The notes beneath the pieces were generated by a model. That model made no database searches. It saw nothing but the letters and a program-made list of their open reading frames with translations, and was not told the DNA's origin. Made by a program: the position numbers and the translations under genes. From assembly GCF_001889165.1 (NCBI RefSeq), contig NZ_CP016020.1, positions 372,001 to 436,000 of the forward strand: DNA of 64,000 bases, in the 5' to 3' direction. This document shows positions 18,993 through 27,382 of this stretch, piece by piece. The stretch comes from Bacillus weihaiensis (GTDB taxonomy: Bacteria; Bacillota; Bacilli; Bacillales; Bacillaceae). The first letter of the stretch is position 1; every line of letters begins with the position of its first letter.

Positions 18993-19020
18993 GCGGTAAC
19001 ACACTAATGGAGGGTTATTT

Positions 19021-19512
19021 ATGGTAGCAGAAAATTTAATTCACACGTTAGAAAAGCTTTTACAGCTCCATCAAAATCTCTATCAAGTAGCCCTTCAAAA
19101 AACTGATTATTTGAAAGAGAACAACGTCGATAAGCTGAAAGAGCTGTTAAAAAAAGAGCAAATGTTTGTTCAAGCCATCAAACAAGTAGAAGCGGAACGA
19201 ATTCAATATACAGTCGAATTTCTTGGAACTGAAGATGAGGTTAGCCTATCTGCTTGTATTGATAAGGCAGAAGGTGACAATAAACAAAAACTTGAAGAAA
19301 TTGCACGTGAGTTTGCGAGCATAATGGACAAGCTAAAGGCCGTTAATCAATTGAATCGAGACTTAACAAATCAGGCACTTCAATTTGTTTCTCTATCGCT
19401 AGACATGCTTATGCCACAGCAATCGATCTCTAACTATCAACGTCCGGACGGTAAGGTTTCACAAGCAGGAGACTTAAAAAATAGACAATCTATCTTTGAT
19501 TCACAAGCATAA
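19021..19512 (+). CDS. flgN: FlgN-type chaperone (YvyG)
   Basis: 163 residues, mostly alpha-helical. It has the FlgN family pattern: heptad-like Leu in LIHTLEKLLQLHQNLYQVAL, KTDYLKENNVDKLKELLKKEQ, then a disordered C-terminal tail. It escorts FlgK and FlgL to the export apparatus. GGAGGG precedes the ATG; flgK follows 18 bases later. Confidence 0.9.
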   Translation: MVAENLIHTLEKLLQLHQNLYQVALQKTDYLKENNVDKLKELLKKEQMFVQAIKQVEAERIQYTVEFLGTEDEVSLSACIDKAEGDNKQKLEEIAREFASIMDKLKAVNQLNRDLTNQALQFVSLSLDMLMPQQSISNYQRPDGKVSQAGDLKNRQSIFDSQA

Positions 19513-19530
19513 CGGAGGGAGGAAAAAGAT

Positions 19531-21090
19531 ATGACATCAACGTTTTTTGGTTTAGAAATAGCGAAGCGCGGAATGTTCACGCAACAAAGCGCGCTATCAA
19601 CAACAGCCCATAATATAGCAAACGCGAATACACCAGGATACACACGTCAGCGTGTTAACTTTGTTCAAACAGAAGCCTATCCACCTGTTTCAAAAAATAG
19701 CCCCGTTATTCCTGGTCAATTAGGTACTGGAGTAGAGGCTGGAACGGTTGAACGAGTGAGAGAGAGCTTCCTAGATGTTCAATATCGAAATGAAAATAAT
19801 AAAGTAGGCTATTGGGAGAATCGTGCAAATGCTCTTGAAAAGATGGAAGAAATCATGAACGAGCCTTCTGACACGGGACTTTCCGTGACAATCGATCGTT
19901 TTTGGCAGTCATTACAGGATCTGGCAATCAACCCAACAAACGCAGGAGCTCGTTCTGTTGTTCGTGAACGAGGAATTGCGTTAGCAGAAACCTTTAACTA
20001 CCTATCTACTTCTCTTACATCTATTCAAGGTGACCTGAAGAATGAATTAAATGTATCTGTGAAAGAAATTAATTCACTAGCAAACCAAATCAATAATATT
20101 AATAAACAAATCTCTCAGGTAGAGCCTCATGGCTACTTACCAAACGATTTATATGATGAACGTGACCGATTAATCGATCAGCTTTCTTCTTTAGCAAACA
20201 TCAAAGTGTCAAATACCTCTTCTGGAGGAAATCCACTAGCGGTGGCAGAAGGCTTATCAACTATCCAGTTAGTCGATGACTCTGGAAATGTACTAGGAAC
20301 ACTTGTAGATGGACAAACAAAATCAGTTAATGAATTCAAAGTAGGTTATAACGCGACGAATGGCTTAGTTGAAAATGTCTCACTTGGTGCAGCATCAATT
20401 GAGATTATGAATTTTAACAATACTGGGAAGATTAGTAGTTTAATTGATTCATTCGGCTATACGTATGATAATGCTGGAACTCAGATTGAGCAGGGCTTAT
20501 ATCCTGAAATGCTTGCAAAGCTTGATACAATGGCGTTTGAGTTTGCGAAGCAATTTAATACCATTCATCAAGAGGGCTGGAGTGTTGAGGATTATAATTC
20601 AGGAACGAAAACACCTGAGGACTTCTTTTCATTTGGTGGGTCATCATTAACAGATGCAAAAGGAGCTTCATCGCTTATCCAAGTATCCGATGCAATTAGA
20701 TCGTCAACTGATCATATTGCTGCTGCAATGCCTGGTGCAGACGGAACCGTTGCAATCGGAGATAGCTCTAATGCAATTCGATTATCAGAAGTGAAAAATG
20801 GAACCTTCCTAATCGGTGGCGAAACAACAACAATCCAAAACTACTATGAAGGTATTATCGGTGGAATGGCCGTTGACACTCAGGAAGCGGAGCGCTTAAC
20901 AACCAATAGCCAAACACTAAGAGATTCAGTCGATACTCGCAGGCAATCAGTCAGTGCTGTTTCCCTAGACGAAGAAATGACAAATATGATTCAATTCCAG
21001 CATGCCTACAACGCATCAGCTCGAATGATCACGATGCAGGACGAGATCCTTGATCGTATCATCAACGGCATGGGGATATCAGGAAGGTAG
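19531..21090 (+). CDS. flgK: Hook-filament junction protein FlgK (HAP1)
   Basis: 519 residues. The N-terminal flagellar rod/HAP motif is LEIAKRGMFTQQSALSTTAHNIANANTPGYTRQRV in outline. The C-terminal D0 helix contains SLDEEMTNMIQFQHAYNASARMI. It forms the first ring between hook and filament. GGAGGGAGG lies upstream. Confidence 0.96.
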   Translation: MTSTFFGLEIAKRGMFTQQSALSTTAHNIANANTPGYTRQRVNFVQTEAYPPVSKNSPVIPGQLGTGVEAGTVERVRESFLDVQYRNENNKVGYWENRANALEKMEEIMNEPSDTGLSVTIDRFWQSLQDLAINPTNAGARSVVRERGIALAETFNYLSTSLTSIQGDLKNELNVSVKEINSLANQINNINKQISQVEPHGYLPNDLYDERDRLIDQLSSLANIKVSNTSSGGNPLAVAEGLSTIQLVDDSGNVLGTLVDGQTKSVNEFKVGYNATNGLVENVSLGAASIEIMNFNNTGKISSLIDSFGYTYDNAGTQIEQGLYPEMLAKLDTMAFEFAKQFNTIHQEGWSVEDYNSGTKTPEDFFSFGGSSLTDAKGASSLIQVSDAIRSSTDHIAAAMPGADGTVAIGDSSNAIRLSEVKNGTFLIGGETTTIQNYYEGIIGGMAVDTQEAERLTTNSQTLRDSVDTRRQSVSAVSLDEEMTNMIQFQHAYNASARMITMQDEILDRIINGMGISGR

Positions 21091-21100
21091 GTAAGAAAAC

Positions 21101-21982
21101 ATGCGCGTAACGCAAAGTATGCTAGCAGCTAATTCACTAAAAAACTTAAGTAAAAGCTACTCCAATATGGGCAAATACCAAGACCAACTAGCAACAGGCA
21201 AAAAAATCAATCGACCTTCTGATGACCCAGTTGTTGCGATTAAAGGAATGTTCTATCGTACGAATTTAACTGAAGTTGAACAATATAAGCGTAACTTAAA
21301 TGAAGGGTATCAGTGGATGGAAAGCTCGGAGCAGGGGATTGAGCATGCGACGCAGGTGACTCAAAGAATTCGTGAGCTTTTGGTACAAGGAAATAATGGT
21401 TCGAATAGTACCGAGGATTTAAAGGCGATTGCCGTTGAGATTGGTCAATTGAAAGAGGATTTAGCAGGTGTTGCTAATACTCAGGTGGCCGGAAGATATA
21501 TCTTTAATGGGACAAAAACAGATAGTAAACCTGTGACGATAAATGGTGATGGAACAATTTCGGTTGCGATGAATACAGAAGCATTCAATGTAGAGGTATC
21601 AAAAGGGGTTCAATTAAAGGTTAATATAAATCCTACCAATGTTTTTGGACAAGAATTTTTTAATACATTACAATCGATTGAGGATTCCCTAAACTCAGGG
21701 AATATGACAAATGGTGATGAGCTTCTAAGTAAGCTTGATGGTCATTTTGATGTGATGTCCGCAGAACGCTCTGAAATTGGCGCAAGATACAACCGCTTAG
21801 AAATGATAGATGCCCGTATTCAAGATCAAGAAATTATTGCGAACCGAATTCTTTCTGAAAATGAGGATGCTGACTTAGAAAGAGTCATTACAGATCTTAC
21901 GATTCAAGAAAGTATTCATAGAGCTTCTTTAGCGGTTGGATCGAAGGTTATTCAACCAACTCTCATTGATTTTCTAAGATAA
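21101..21982 (+). CDS. flgL: Hook-filament junction protein FlgL (HAP3)
   Basis: 293 residues. It starts MRVTQSMLAANSLKNLSKSY with the flagellin-like D0 helix and KKINRPSDDPV loop. The C-terminal helix DLERVITDLTIQESIHRASL matches the family. It forms the second junction ring. It begins 10 bases after flgK stop. Confidence 0.95.
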   Translation: MRVTQSMLAANSLKNLSKSYSNMGKYQDQLATGKKINRPSDDPVVAIKGMFYRTNLTEVEQYKRNLNEGYQWMESSEQGIEHATQVTQRIRELLVQGNNGSNSTEDLKAIAVEIGQLKEDLAGVANTQVAGRYIFNGTKTDSKPVTINGDGTISVAMNTEAFNVEVSKGVQLKVNINPTNVFGQEFFNTLQSIEDSLNSGNMTNGDELLSKLDGHFDVMSAERSEIGARYNRLEMIDARIQDQEIIANRILSENEDADLERVITDLTIQESIHRASLAVGSKVIQPTLIDFLR

Positions 21983-21996
21983 ACTAATAAAGATAT

Positions 21997-22031
21997 AGGT
22001 CTGACGCATACTTGATGAGTCAGACCTTTTT
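21997..22031 (+). terminator. Terminator-like hairpin between flgL and yviE
   Basis: AGGTCTGAC and GTCAGACCT enclose 13 bases and are followed by TTTTT. It should reduce read-through from the flgM-flgL unit into yviE-fliW-csrA. Confidence 0.75.
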
Positions 22032-22072
22032 AATAGAACTTTTTATATAGATTTTATAGGGAGTGAGAAGAA

Positions 22073-22645
22073 ATGAATGTCCCGCAAATACGAATGCAAA
22101 GTATATCTGCGCAAATTAGTATTCATACTAATAAGGCAGAGCAATCAATCCAGCAACCAAAGGCAGAGTTATCTATTGAGCAGCCGAAAGCAACGTTACA
22201 TATTGAGACAACCCCTTCCCGCTTAACAATTGATCAAACAGAAGCATGGGCAGATATGGATTTAAAGCATGTATCAAGACGCATACAGGAAGCAGTAGAA
22301 AAAGGGAAGCAGGATATTCTAGAAGGAATATCTAGAAGAGTTCAAGAGGGGGAACAATTAAAAAGAATTGAAAATGGAGGGAATCCGATTTCAGAAATCT
22401 CTCGAAGTAGAAGTGGGAAGCCACCACAGCCCATTAATATTCGATTTATTCCTTCCACAGGAAGCGTGAAAATTCAATATGAGCCTGCGAAGGTGAATAT
22501 TGAGGTGCAAGAGAATAAGCCAAAGATTGAAGTTGACATTAATAAACCGATTATTGACTTTACACCAGGTACAGTTGAGGTAGAATTGGAGCGCTACAAT
22601 GACTTGCAAATTGACTTTGTAGAAGGAAAGAAGGGAATAGAATAG
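22073..22645 (+). CDS. yviE: YviE, DUF6470 family protein
   Basis: 190 residues built from short beta-type repeats rich in Gln, Pro and Ile (IQQPKAELSIEQPKATLHIE; EPAKVNIEVQENKPKIEVD). GAGTGAGAAG is upstream. It is always found between flgL and fliW in Bacillus; its molecular role is unknown. Confidence 0.85.
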   Translation: MNVPQIRMQSISAQISIHTNKAEQSIQQPKAELSIEQPKATLHIETTPSRLTIDQTEAWADMDLKHVSRRIQEAVEKGKQDILEGISRRVQEGEQLKRIENGGNPISEISRSRSGKPPQPINIRFIPSTGSVKIQYEPAKVNIEVQENKPKIEVDINKPIIDFTPGTVEVELERYNDLQIDFVEGKKGIE

Positions 22646-23083
22646 ATGAAAATTGAAACAAAATATCATGGAGAGATTACGTTAGAAGAAACATCCATTA
22701 TGCACTTTCAGAATGGGCTTCCAGGTTTTATAGAAGAAAAGAAATTTGTCCTTCTTCCATTAGATAGTGAATCTCCATTTATGATTTTACAGTCGATTGT
22801 AACGAAAGATTTAGGATTTATATTAGTCAATCCATTTCAATTCTTCCATAGCTATGAGTTTGAGCTTTCAGCAGTAGATAAAGAGCTATTAGAGATAAAG
22901 GAAGAAAAGGATGTCGCTGTTTGGACTATTTTAACAGTAAAGGATCCATTTGTAGAATCAACAGCAAATCTACAAGCGCCCGTTATTTTTAACATTCGAA
23001 ACAATGTCGGAAAACAAGTTATCTTAAATCATACGATGTATCAAACGAGGGAAAAACTGTTTCCTGAAAAAATAGAGAAATAG
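22646..23083 (+). CDS. fliW: Flagellar assembly factor FliW
   Basis: 145 residues with the FliW core: [31 protein letters not shown] and [12 protein letters not shown]. FliW binds free flagellin or CsrA; when flagellin is exported, FliW frees flagellin to be retranslated by blocking CsrA. The start codon directly follows the yviE stop, so the genes are coupled. Confidence 0.94.
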   Translation: MKIETKYHGEITLEETSIMHFQNGLPGFIEEKKFVLLPLDSESPFMILQSIVTKDLGFILVNPFQFFHSYEFELSAVDKELLEIKEEKDVAVWTILTVKDPFVESTANLQAPVIFNIRNNVGKQVILNHTMYQTREKLFPEKIEK

Positions 23084-23094
23084 GAGGTGGAAGT

Positions 23095-23328
23095 ATGCTT
23101 GTTCTAACAAGAAAATTAAACGAATCGATTCAAATTGGCGAAAATATTGAAATTACAGTGCTATCGGTGAAGGGGGATCAAATTAAGCTTGGAATTAAGG
23201 CTCCACAAGATATTGAGGTTCACCGAAAAGAGGTTTATATGTCTATTCAAGAGTCCAACAATGAAGCAGCTTCTATCCTCCCCAATATCATCGACATCTT
23301 AAAGAACACATCGAAAAACCTTAAGTAA
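23095..23328 (+). CDS. csrA: Carbon storage regulator CsrA
   Basis: 77 residues. N-terminal [23 protein letters not shown] and [17 protein letters not shown] match CsrA in outline. It is an RNA-binding dimer that represses hag translation. GGAGGTGG precedes ATG. Confidence 0.95.
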   Translation: MLVLTRKLNESIQIGENIEITVLSVKGDQIKLGIKAPQDIEVHRKEVYMSIQESNNEAASILPNIIDILKNTSKNLK

Positions 23329-23350
23329 AAAAACTTGAGGTTTTTTTCTT
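23317..23350 (+). terminator. Terminator of csrA
   Basis: AACCTTAAGT and ACTTGAGGTT around AAAAAA, then a T run. The left arm lies in the last csrA codons. Confidence 0.8.
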
Positions 23351-23366
23351 TTTTCTACAAAAACTA

Positions 23367-23393
23367 TAAAACTATCTTAAAGCCTGTCGATAT
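23367..23393 (+). promoter_or_regulatory. SigD promoter of hag
   Basis: TAAA (23367-23370), 15 bases, GTCGATAT (23386-23393). One mismatch from GCCGATAT; about 105 bases before the hag ATG. Confidence 0.85.
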
Positions 23394-23449
23394 ATATAGT
23401 AAGAGGTTGAACAAGTGGCGGCCGACACAAGTGACACCTTAAATTAGAA

Positions 23450-23487
23450 GATTCACAGGGACGTGAATCAACATACATTCAGGGAGG
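23450..23487 (+). promoter_or_regulatory. CsrA-binding leader elements of hag
   Basis: GATTCAC (23450-23456) and GTGAATC (23463-23469) form a 7-bp hairpin whose loop AGGGAC carries a GGA, the CsrA recognition motif. A second GGA-rich site, AGGGAGGA (23480-23487), is the Shine-Dalgarno. This two-site layout matches the known CsrA control of B. subtilis hag. Binding is inferred. Confidence 0.75.
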
Positions 23488-23497
23488 AAACATTAAA

Positions 23498-25222
23498 ATG
23501 AGAATTAATCATAATATCGCAGCTTTAAACACTTATCGTCAGTTGAATAGTGCTTCAACTGCACAATCTAAATCTATGGAGAAATTATCTTCAGGTCTTC
23601 GTATTAACCGTGCAGGAGATGATGCTGCAGGTCTAGCAATCTCTGAAAAAATGCGTGGACAAATTCGTGGTTTAGACCAAGCATCTCGTAATGCTCAAGA
23701 TGGTATAAGCTTGATTCAAACTGCCGAAGGTGCATTAAATGAAACTCACGATATTCTTCAACGTATGCGTGAATTATCTGTTCAAGCTTCTAATGATACA
23801 AACACCGATACTGACCGTGGAGCAATTCAAAAGGAAATTGACCAATTAACAAATGAGATTGACCGTATTGGTAATACAACACAGTTTAACAATAAAAATT
23901 TATTAGATGGCTCTCAATCTCAAAGTGTAACTTTAAATAATACAAATACCAAAGTACTAAAAGCCGAAGTAGTAACTAGCACAGAAACAGGAACCTACTC
24001 ACTTCAAGTAGCAAATAAGAGTACTACTGCTGCAAATTTAGCGGCTAATGGAACTGGGGTTACAAGTGCAGATATTACTATTAATGATACTGGTTTCGAT
24101 GTAAATCAATCATATTCAGTTAAAGTTGAAGATGGTAGTAATAGTGGTAAAAAATTAACTTTTATGAGTGAAGATGGTACTGTTATTGATACACAAGATG
24201 ATGTAGATGTATCAAGTGCTGTTAGTTTAGACGCAAGTGGCACAACAACATTAGGAATTGGTGCTGGTAAAATTACTGGAAACGGTACTATGAAATTTGA
24301 TATTGGTATTAAGGCTGACTATACGGTAACTAATACTACGACTAACCAAGCTACAGCTAAAACTTTGACAACAACTGATGGTACTGTTAATGTTGGGGCA
24401 TTCCAATTAACGGTTGATAAAACTTTAACTGATGCTACTGATGCTACTGCATTAGGAGTAAGTGGTGAAGCAGTTCAGTTGCAAATTGGTGCAAATGAAG
24501 ACCAAAATATGCTAGTTGCAGTTAGAGATATGAGAGCACAAAATTTAGGTGTGGATAATATTGATGTTTCTTCATACGATAATGCTAAAGATGCAATTTC
24601 TACTATTGACAATGCTATAAAAACTGTATCAGAAGAACGTTCAAAACTTGGTGCATACCAAAACCGTTTAGAACACACAATTAACAACTTAGGTACATCT
24701 TCTGAAAACCTAACAGCTGCAGAATCACGTGTTCGTGACGTAGATTATGCTTTAGCTGCATAAGCAGTGAAAAGCACAGTCGTCCTAGCTGGTAACGGCT
24801 AGAGATCATAATCGGGTGAATTGCTGGAAACCCCTTAGAGCTTTTCTTACCACAACGTAGTTGGAAACGACATGCGTGATTGGTTTGAAAAAAGAAAAGA
24901 TTGGGCAATCAGCAGCCAAGCTCCTGTCTCGAAAGAGTGGAGAAGGTTCAACGACTAGGATAGACCATCTAAGGTGAAAGCTATGGTGATGAAATCCGTA
25001 GGTGAAACAATGTACATCAGCATTGTGAATCCGAAGTGCCCGACCCCTACTAGAATGCTAGAGGGTGAAGATATAGTCTAGTCATTTATGAAAATAAATG
25101 TTCGCACGATGGCGAAAGAAATGATGAACCAAACTAAGAATTCTATTCTTAGCCAAGCTGCTCAAGCAATGCTTGCTCAAGCTAACCAACAACCACAAGG
25201 AGTTCTCCAACTTCTTCGTTAA
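23498..25222 (+). CDS. hag: Flagellin Hag, split by a group I intron
   Basis: Exon 1 is 23498-24745 (416 codons), exon 2 is 25109-25222 (37 codons plus stop), giving 453 residues. Exon 1 has the D0/D1 N-terminus (MRINHNIAALNTYRQLNSAS; LSSGLRINRAGDDAAGLAIS), a variable middle of about 200 residues, and D1-C ending NLTAAESRVRDVD. Exon 2 restores MAKEMMNQTKNSILSQ and ends QGVLQLLR, the canonical D0 helix. Without splicing the frame reads five more codons (YALAA) and stops at 24761. The exon joint is placed by homology to uninterrupted flagellins and by the terminal G of the intron. It is longer than B. subtilis Hag (304) because of the surface domain. Confidence 0.9.
24746..25108 (+). ncRNA. Group I intron (IA-type) in hag
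   Basis: 363 nt with all four core elements. P: AATTGCTGGAAA (24819-24830). Q: AATCAGCAGCCAAGCTCC (24907-24924). R: GTTCAACGACTA (24946-24957). S: AAGATATAGTCT (25068-25079). Pairings seen: P2 CTAGC/GCTAG (24785-24802), P3 TCGGG (24812)/CCCGA (25039), P4 TGCTG/CAGCA, P6 CTCC/GGAG, P7 GACTA/TAGTC, P8 at 25044-25065, P9 CATTTAT-GAAA-ATAAATG (25083-25100). About 80 nt with extra hairpins between P7 and P3 suggest subgroup IA. No homing endonuclease frame is present. The exon ends in U and the intron in G, as required. P1 is not fully resolved: TTATGC/GCATAA spans the 5' site but the usual U-G wobble is unclear. Confidence 0.93.
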
Positions 25223-25236
25223 TTTTAGATTATTTG

Positions 25237-25270
25237 AAAGGGACTCTAGTTTTTACTAGGGTCTCTTTTA
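25237..25270 (+). terminator. Terminator of hag
   Basis: AAAGGGACTCTAG pairs with CTAGGGTCTCTTT across a short T-rich loop, followed by TTATC. Confidence 0.75.
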
Positions 25271-25296
25271 TCATTTTCACATTGGAGGGAATTTGA

Positions 25297-25566
25297 TTGG
25301 AATTGGAAGTGAAAATTAGTTACGAAGATAAGGGATATCAATTAGAAGTGTATCCTTTCAATGGGAACTTAATTAGTGCATCCCATTTTGAGTCAAAAGA
25401 TAGTCTTGAAGACACTATTAAAGTTGTTGAAAGGTTATTAAATAAGATTAATATTACGGAGGAATACGTTCATTTTTCTAGTAACTGTAACGGTGAAAAA
25501 AGAAGAGTATTAAGTATTGAAGACATAAAAAACTTTGCAGAACAAGATTTTAGAGAGTACTTGTAA
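25297..25566 (+). CDS. Hypothetical 89-residue protein
   Basis: TTG start with GGAGGGA six bases upstream. Acidic (MELEVKISYEDKGYQLEVYP, then KDSLEDTIKVVERLLNKINI) with an alternating beta/alpha look and no membrane segment. No family recognised. It opens the accessory segment between hag and flaG. Confidence 0.6.
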   Translation: MELEVKISYEDKGYQLEVYPFNGNLISASHFESKDSLEDTIKVVERLLNKINITEEYVHFSSNCNGEKRRVLSIEDIKNFAEQDFREYL

Positions 25567-25630
25567 TAACAGTAAAATCAAGCATATATCATAATATTGA
25601 ACATACATGTCCATGATGTTCATCAAATGG

Positions 25631-25661
25631 GGCTTCTCTCTTCGGAGGGAAGTCTTTTTTC
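25631..25661 (+). terminator. Terminator with a UUCG loop
   Basis: GGCTTCTCTC-TTCG-GAGGGAAGTC followed by TTTTTT. It ends the 89-residue gene. Confidence 0.75.
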
Positions 25662-25685
25662 TATTTTGGAGGAGGAATCGTAATC

Positions 25686-25988
25686 ATGACAAATCAATCT
25701 GCAAAACGTGTGAACATTGTTAGCCTAAAGCTGATGAAGGAATCAAGCATCCTTTACAAAAATCGAAGTGTACGAAGCCCGGAAGATGTTTATCAATTGT
25801 TGAAGCAGTTCTTAGGGGACGTGGATAGGGAATACTTTGTTGTTGTTTGTTTGGATACAAAAAACCAGCCAACAGCCATTAACATCTGTCACATTGGAAG
25901 CCTAAACGCAAGCATAGTACATCCAAGGGAGTGCTTCAAGCCTGCCATTTTGAGTAATGCTGCATCAATTCTTGTTGGTCATATATAG
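25686..25988 (+). pseudogene. Truncated RadC-like JAB/MPN protein
   Basis: 100 codons after a GGAGGAGG site. The visible part matches the N-terminal half of RadC proteins carried on mobile elements (SVRSPEDVYQLLKQFLGDVDREYF in outline, ICHIGSLNASIVHPRE, FKPAILSNAASILVGH). It stops right after the GH that should begin the metal motif GHNHPSGD, so the catalytic site is missing. A deletion has joined it to an unrelated frame. Confidence 0.8.
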
Positions 25989-25990
25989 GC

Positions 25991-26218
25991 TATGAAGCCC
26001 ATGATTTCTATCATGAAGAAATAGATGATTTGCTTATCCCAGCCGAACACTTTGAAAAGCTACCAAACCCATTACTTATTGAAGCAATATCTTATGTAGA
26101 TGATAAAGGATATGAATGGATTGCTGGTTATTTACTGGAAGAGGAAACGAGAAGGAAGGTGTACGAGGTGTGGATAAAAAATGGGGAGCAAATTGCCTAC
26201 GAGATTTATGTTGACTAA
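25991..26218 (+). pseudogene. 3' remnant of an unidentified gene fused to the radC break
   Basis: Open in the +1-shifted frame relative to radC with no start of its own: YEAHDFYHEEIDDLLIPAEH, then IEAISYVDDKGYEWIAGYLL and VYEVWIKNGEQIAYEIYVD. It looks like the C-terminal part of a small accessory protein. A shorter ORF starting ATG at 26030 lacks a convincing ribosome site. Family not recognised. Confidence 0.5.
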
Positions 26219-26220
26219 GC

Positions 26221-26404
26221 GAAATTCACGACATTTCTTACTGCAATCTAACGACAGAACTAAAAGGAATTAAATCATTTTTTGCAGAAACGATGAAGGG
26301 CAAAGAATTGGAATGACTTCCATATGAAAAAACTGCCGACATTATTATATAACTGTCGTGAGCGGATAGAAAGGAATTGGAAAATGGAAACAAAGAAAAC
26401 ATAA
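26221..26404 (+). pseudogene. Decayed coding remnants
   Basis: One frame (26221-26316) reads EIHDISYCNLTTELKGIKSF without a start. A second short frame (26324-26404, MKKLPTLLYNCRERIERNWK) runs into the next terminator. These look like tails of lost genes rather than working ones. Confidence 0.4.
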
Positions 26405-26454
26405 AAGGCTATTGGTGTATGAATGGCATACATCAATAGCCTTTTCTCATTTTT
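26403..26454 (+). terminator. Strong terminator in the accessory segment
   Basis: AAAAGGCTATTGGTGTATG and CATACATCAATAGCCTTTT around AATGG: a 19-bp stem with one G-U pair, then T-rich sequence. Confidence 0.8.
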
Positions 26455-26469
26455 GGAGGTGAATCCTTC

Positions 26470-26961
26470 TTGGATATTGGTGAATTTAGTCAATGGCTCT
26501 TTACAGAGGGGTAAGCAGCCAAAACAATCGAGTCCTATGTGAACGACGTTAAAGGGTTCCAATCATATTTGAATGAGAAGTTGAATGATGTTCCAGTCCT
26601 ATCCCGCTTCTCATTTGTTAGGTACAAGGAACATTTGATGAAGGAGGACTATGCCGTTTTTACCATTAACAAAAAGATTAATAGCTTAAAAGTTTACAAC
26701 GATTTTCTAAGAACCAAAGGATTTCTAAGTGAATCATTCATTCAGTTGAAGCGAGATAGAATCAAAATCGCAGCTGGGAGTGAGGACAACGTGGATGCTC
26801 TTTCGGATGAACAGGTGGAACAATTGCTTTTCTATGTTGAAAATAGAAGCAAGGTTAGTACTCGTAACAAGCTGATTGTCTATTTGTTGCTCTTTGGGGG
26901 AGTAAGGGTCAGTGAACTGATAGAAATCCCCCTAAGAGTAAAATTTCTTCTCATTTGTTAA
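26470..26961 (+). pseudogene. Broken tyrosine recombinase (XerC/integrase type)
   Basis: GGAGGT precedes a TTG at 26470, but TAA at 26512-26514 interrupts the frame (LDIGEFSQWLFTEG-stop-AAKTIESYVNDV). Downstream it continues with the SAM-like core-binding domain (INKKINSLKVYNDFLRTKGF) and the start of the catalytic domain including the first Arg (LIVYLLLFGGVRVSELIEIP). It ends after LRVKFLLIC, before the HxxR and Tyr motifs. So both a nonsense codon and a 3' truncation are present. The stop codon merges with the flaG promoter. Confidence 0.8.
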
Positions 26962-26985
26962 ACAATTTCAATATGAAGCCGATAA
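26959..26985 (+). promoter_or_regulatory. SigD promoter of flaG-fliD-fliS-fliT
   Basis: TAAA (26959-26962), 15 bases, GCCGATAA (26978-26985): one mismatch from consensus. TAAA is the stop codon of the recombinase remnant. Confidence 0.85.
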
Positions 26986-27020
26986 AAGTAATAGACTAAT
27001 AAATCATAGGAGTGTTCTAA

Positions 27021-27371
27021 ATGAGTGTTGAAAACATTTCTTCACAGCCTGCACTTCAGAATGTAGAAACTATCAGAATAGGTTCAAAAGAACCTCTATC
27101 AACGTATGGAATAGAAGATATAAAAAAAGGATCGGACGAAAATCCGAATAAAGATCAGCTTGAAAAAGTAATTAAAAGCATTAATGACTTTTTAGAATCC
27201 TCAAGTACACATCTACAATTTAAGCTACATGAGGAACTAAACGAATATTATGTCACAGTTGTTGATAATCAAACGAATGAAGTTGTTCGAGAAATTCCAT
27301 CCAAAAAAGTTCTCGATGTATATGCAGCAATGACAGAATTCATTGGACTTATTGTGGATAAAAAGATATAG
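27021..27371 (+). CDS. flaG: FlaG family protein (YvyC)
   Basis: 116 residues. The C-terminal half has the FlaG pattern: LQFKLHEELNEYYVTVVDNQTNEVVREIPSKKVLD in outline. It lies directly before fliD as in other Bacilli and may influence filament length. AGGAGTG precedes ATG. Confidence 0.88.
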   Translation: MSVENISSQPALQNVETIRIGSKEPLSTYGIEDIKKGSDENPNKDQLEKVIKSINDFLESSSTHLQFKLHEELNEYYVTVVDNQTNEVVREIPSKKVLDVYAAMTEFIGLIVDKKI

Positions 27372-27382
27372 GCGGTGATAAC

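Noticed and set aside
24681-24908. Minus-strand ORF across the intron
   Set aside because: It is the antisense of structured intron RNA with no ribosome site; not a homing endonuclease.
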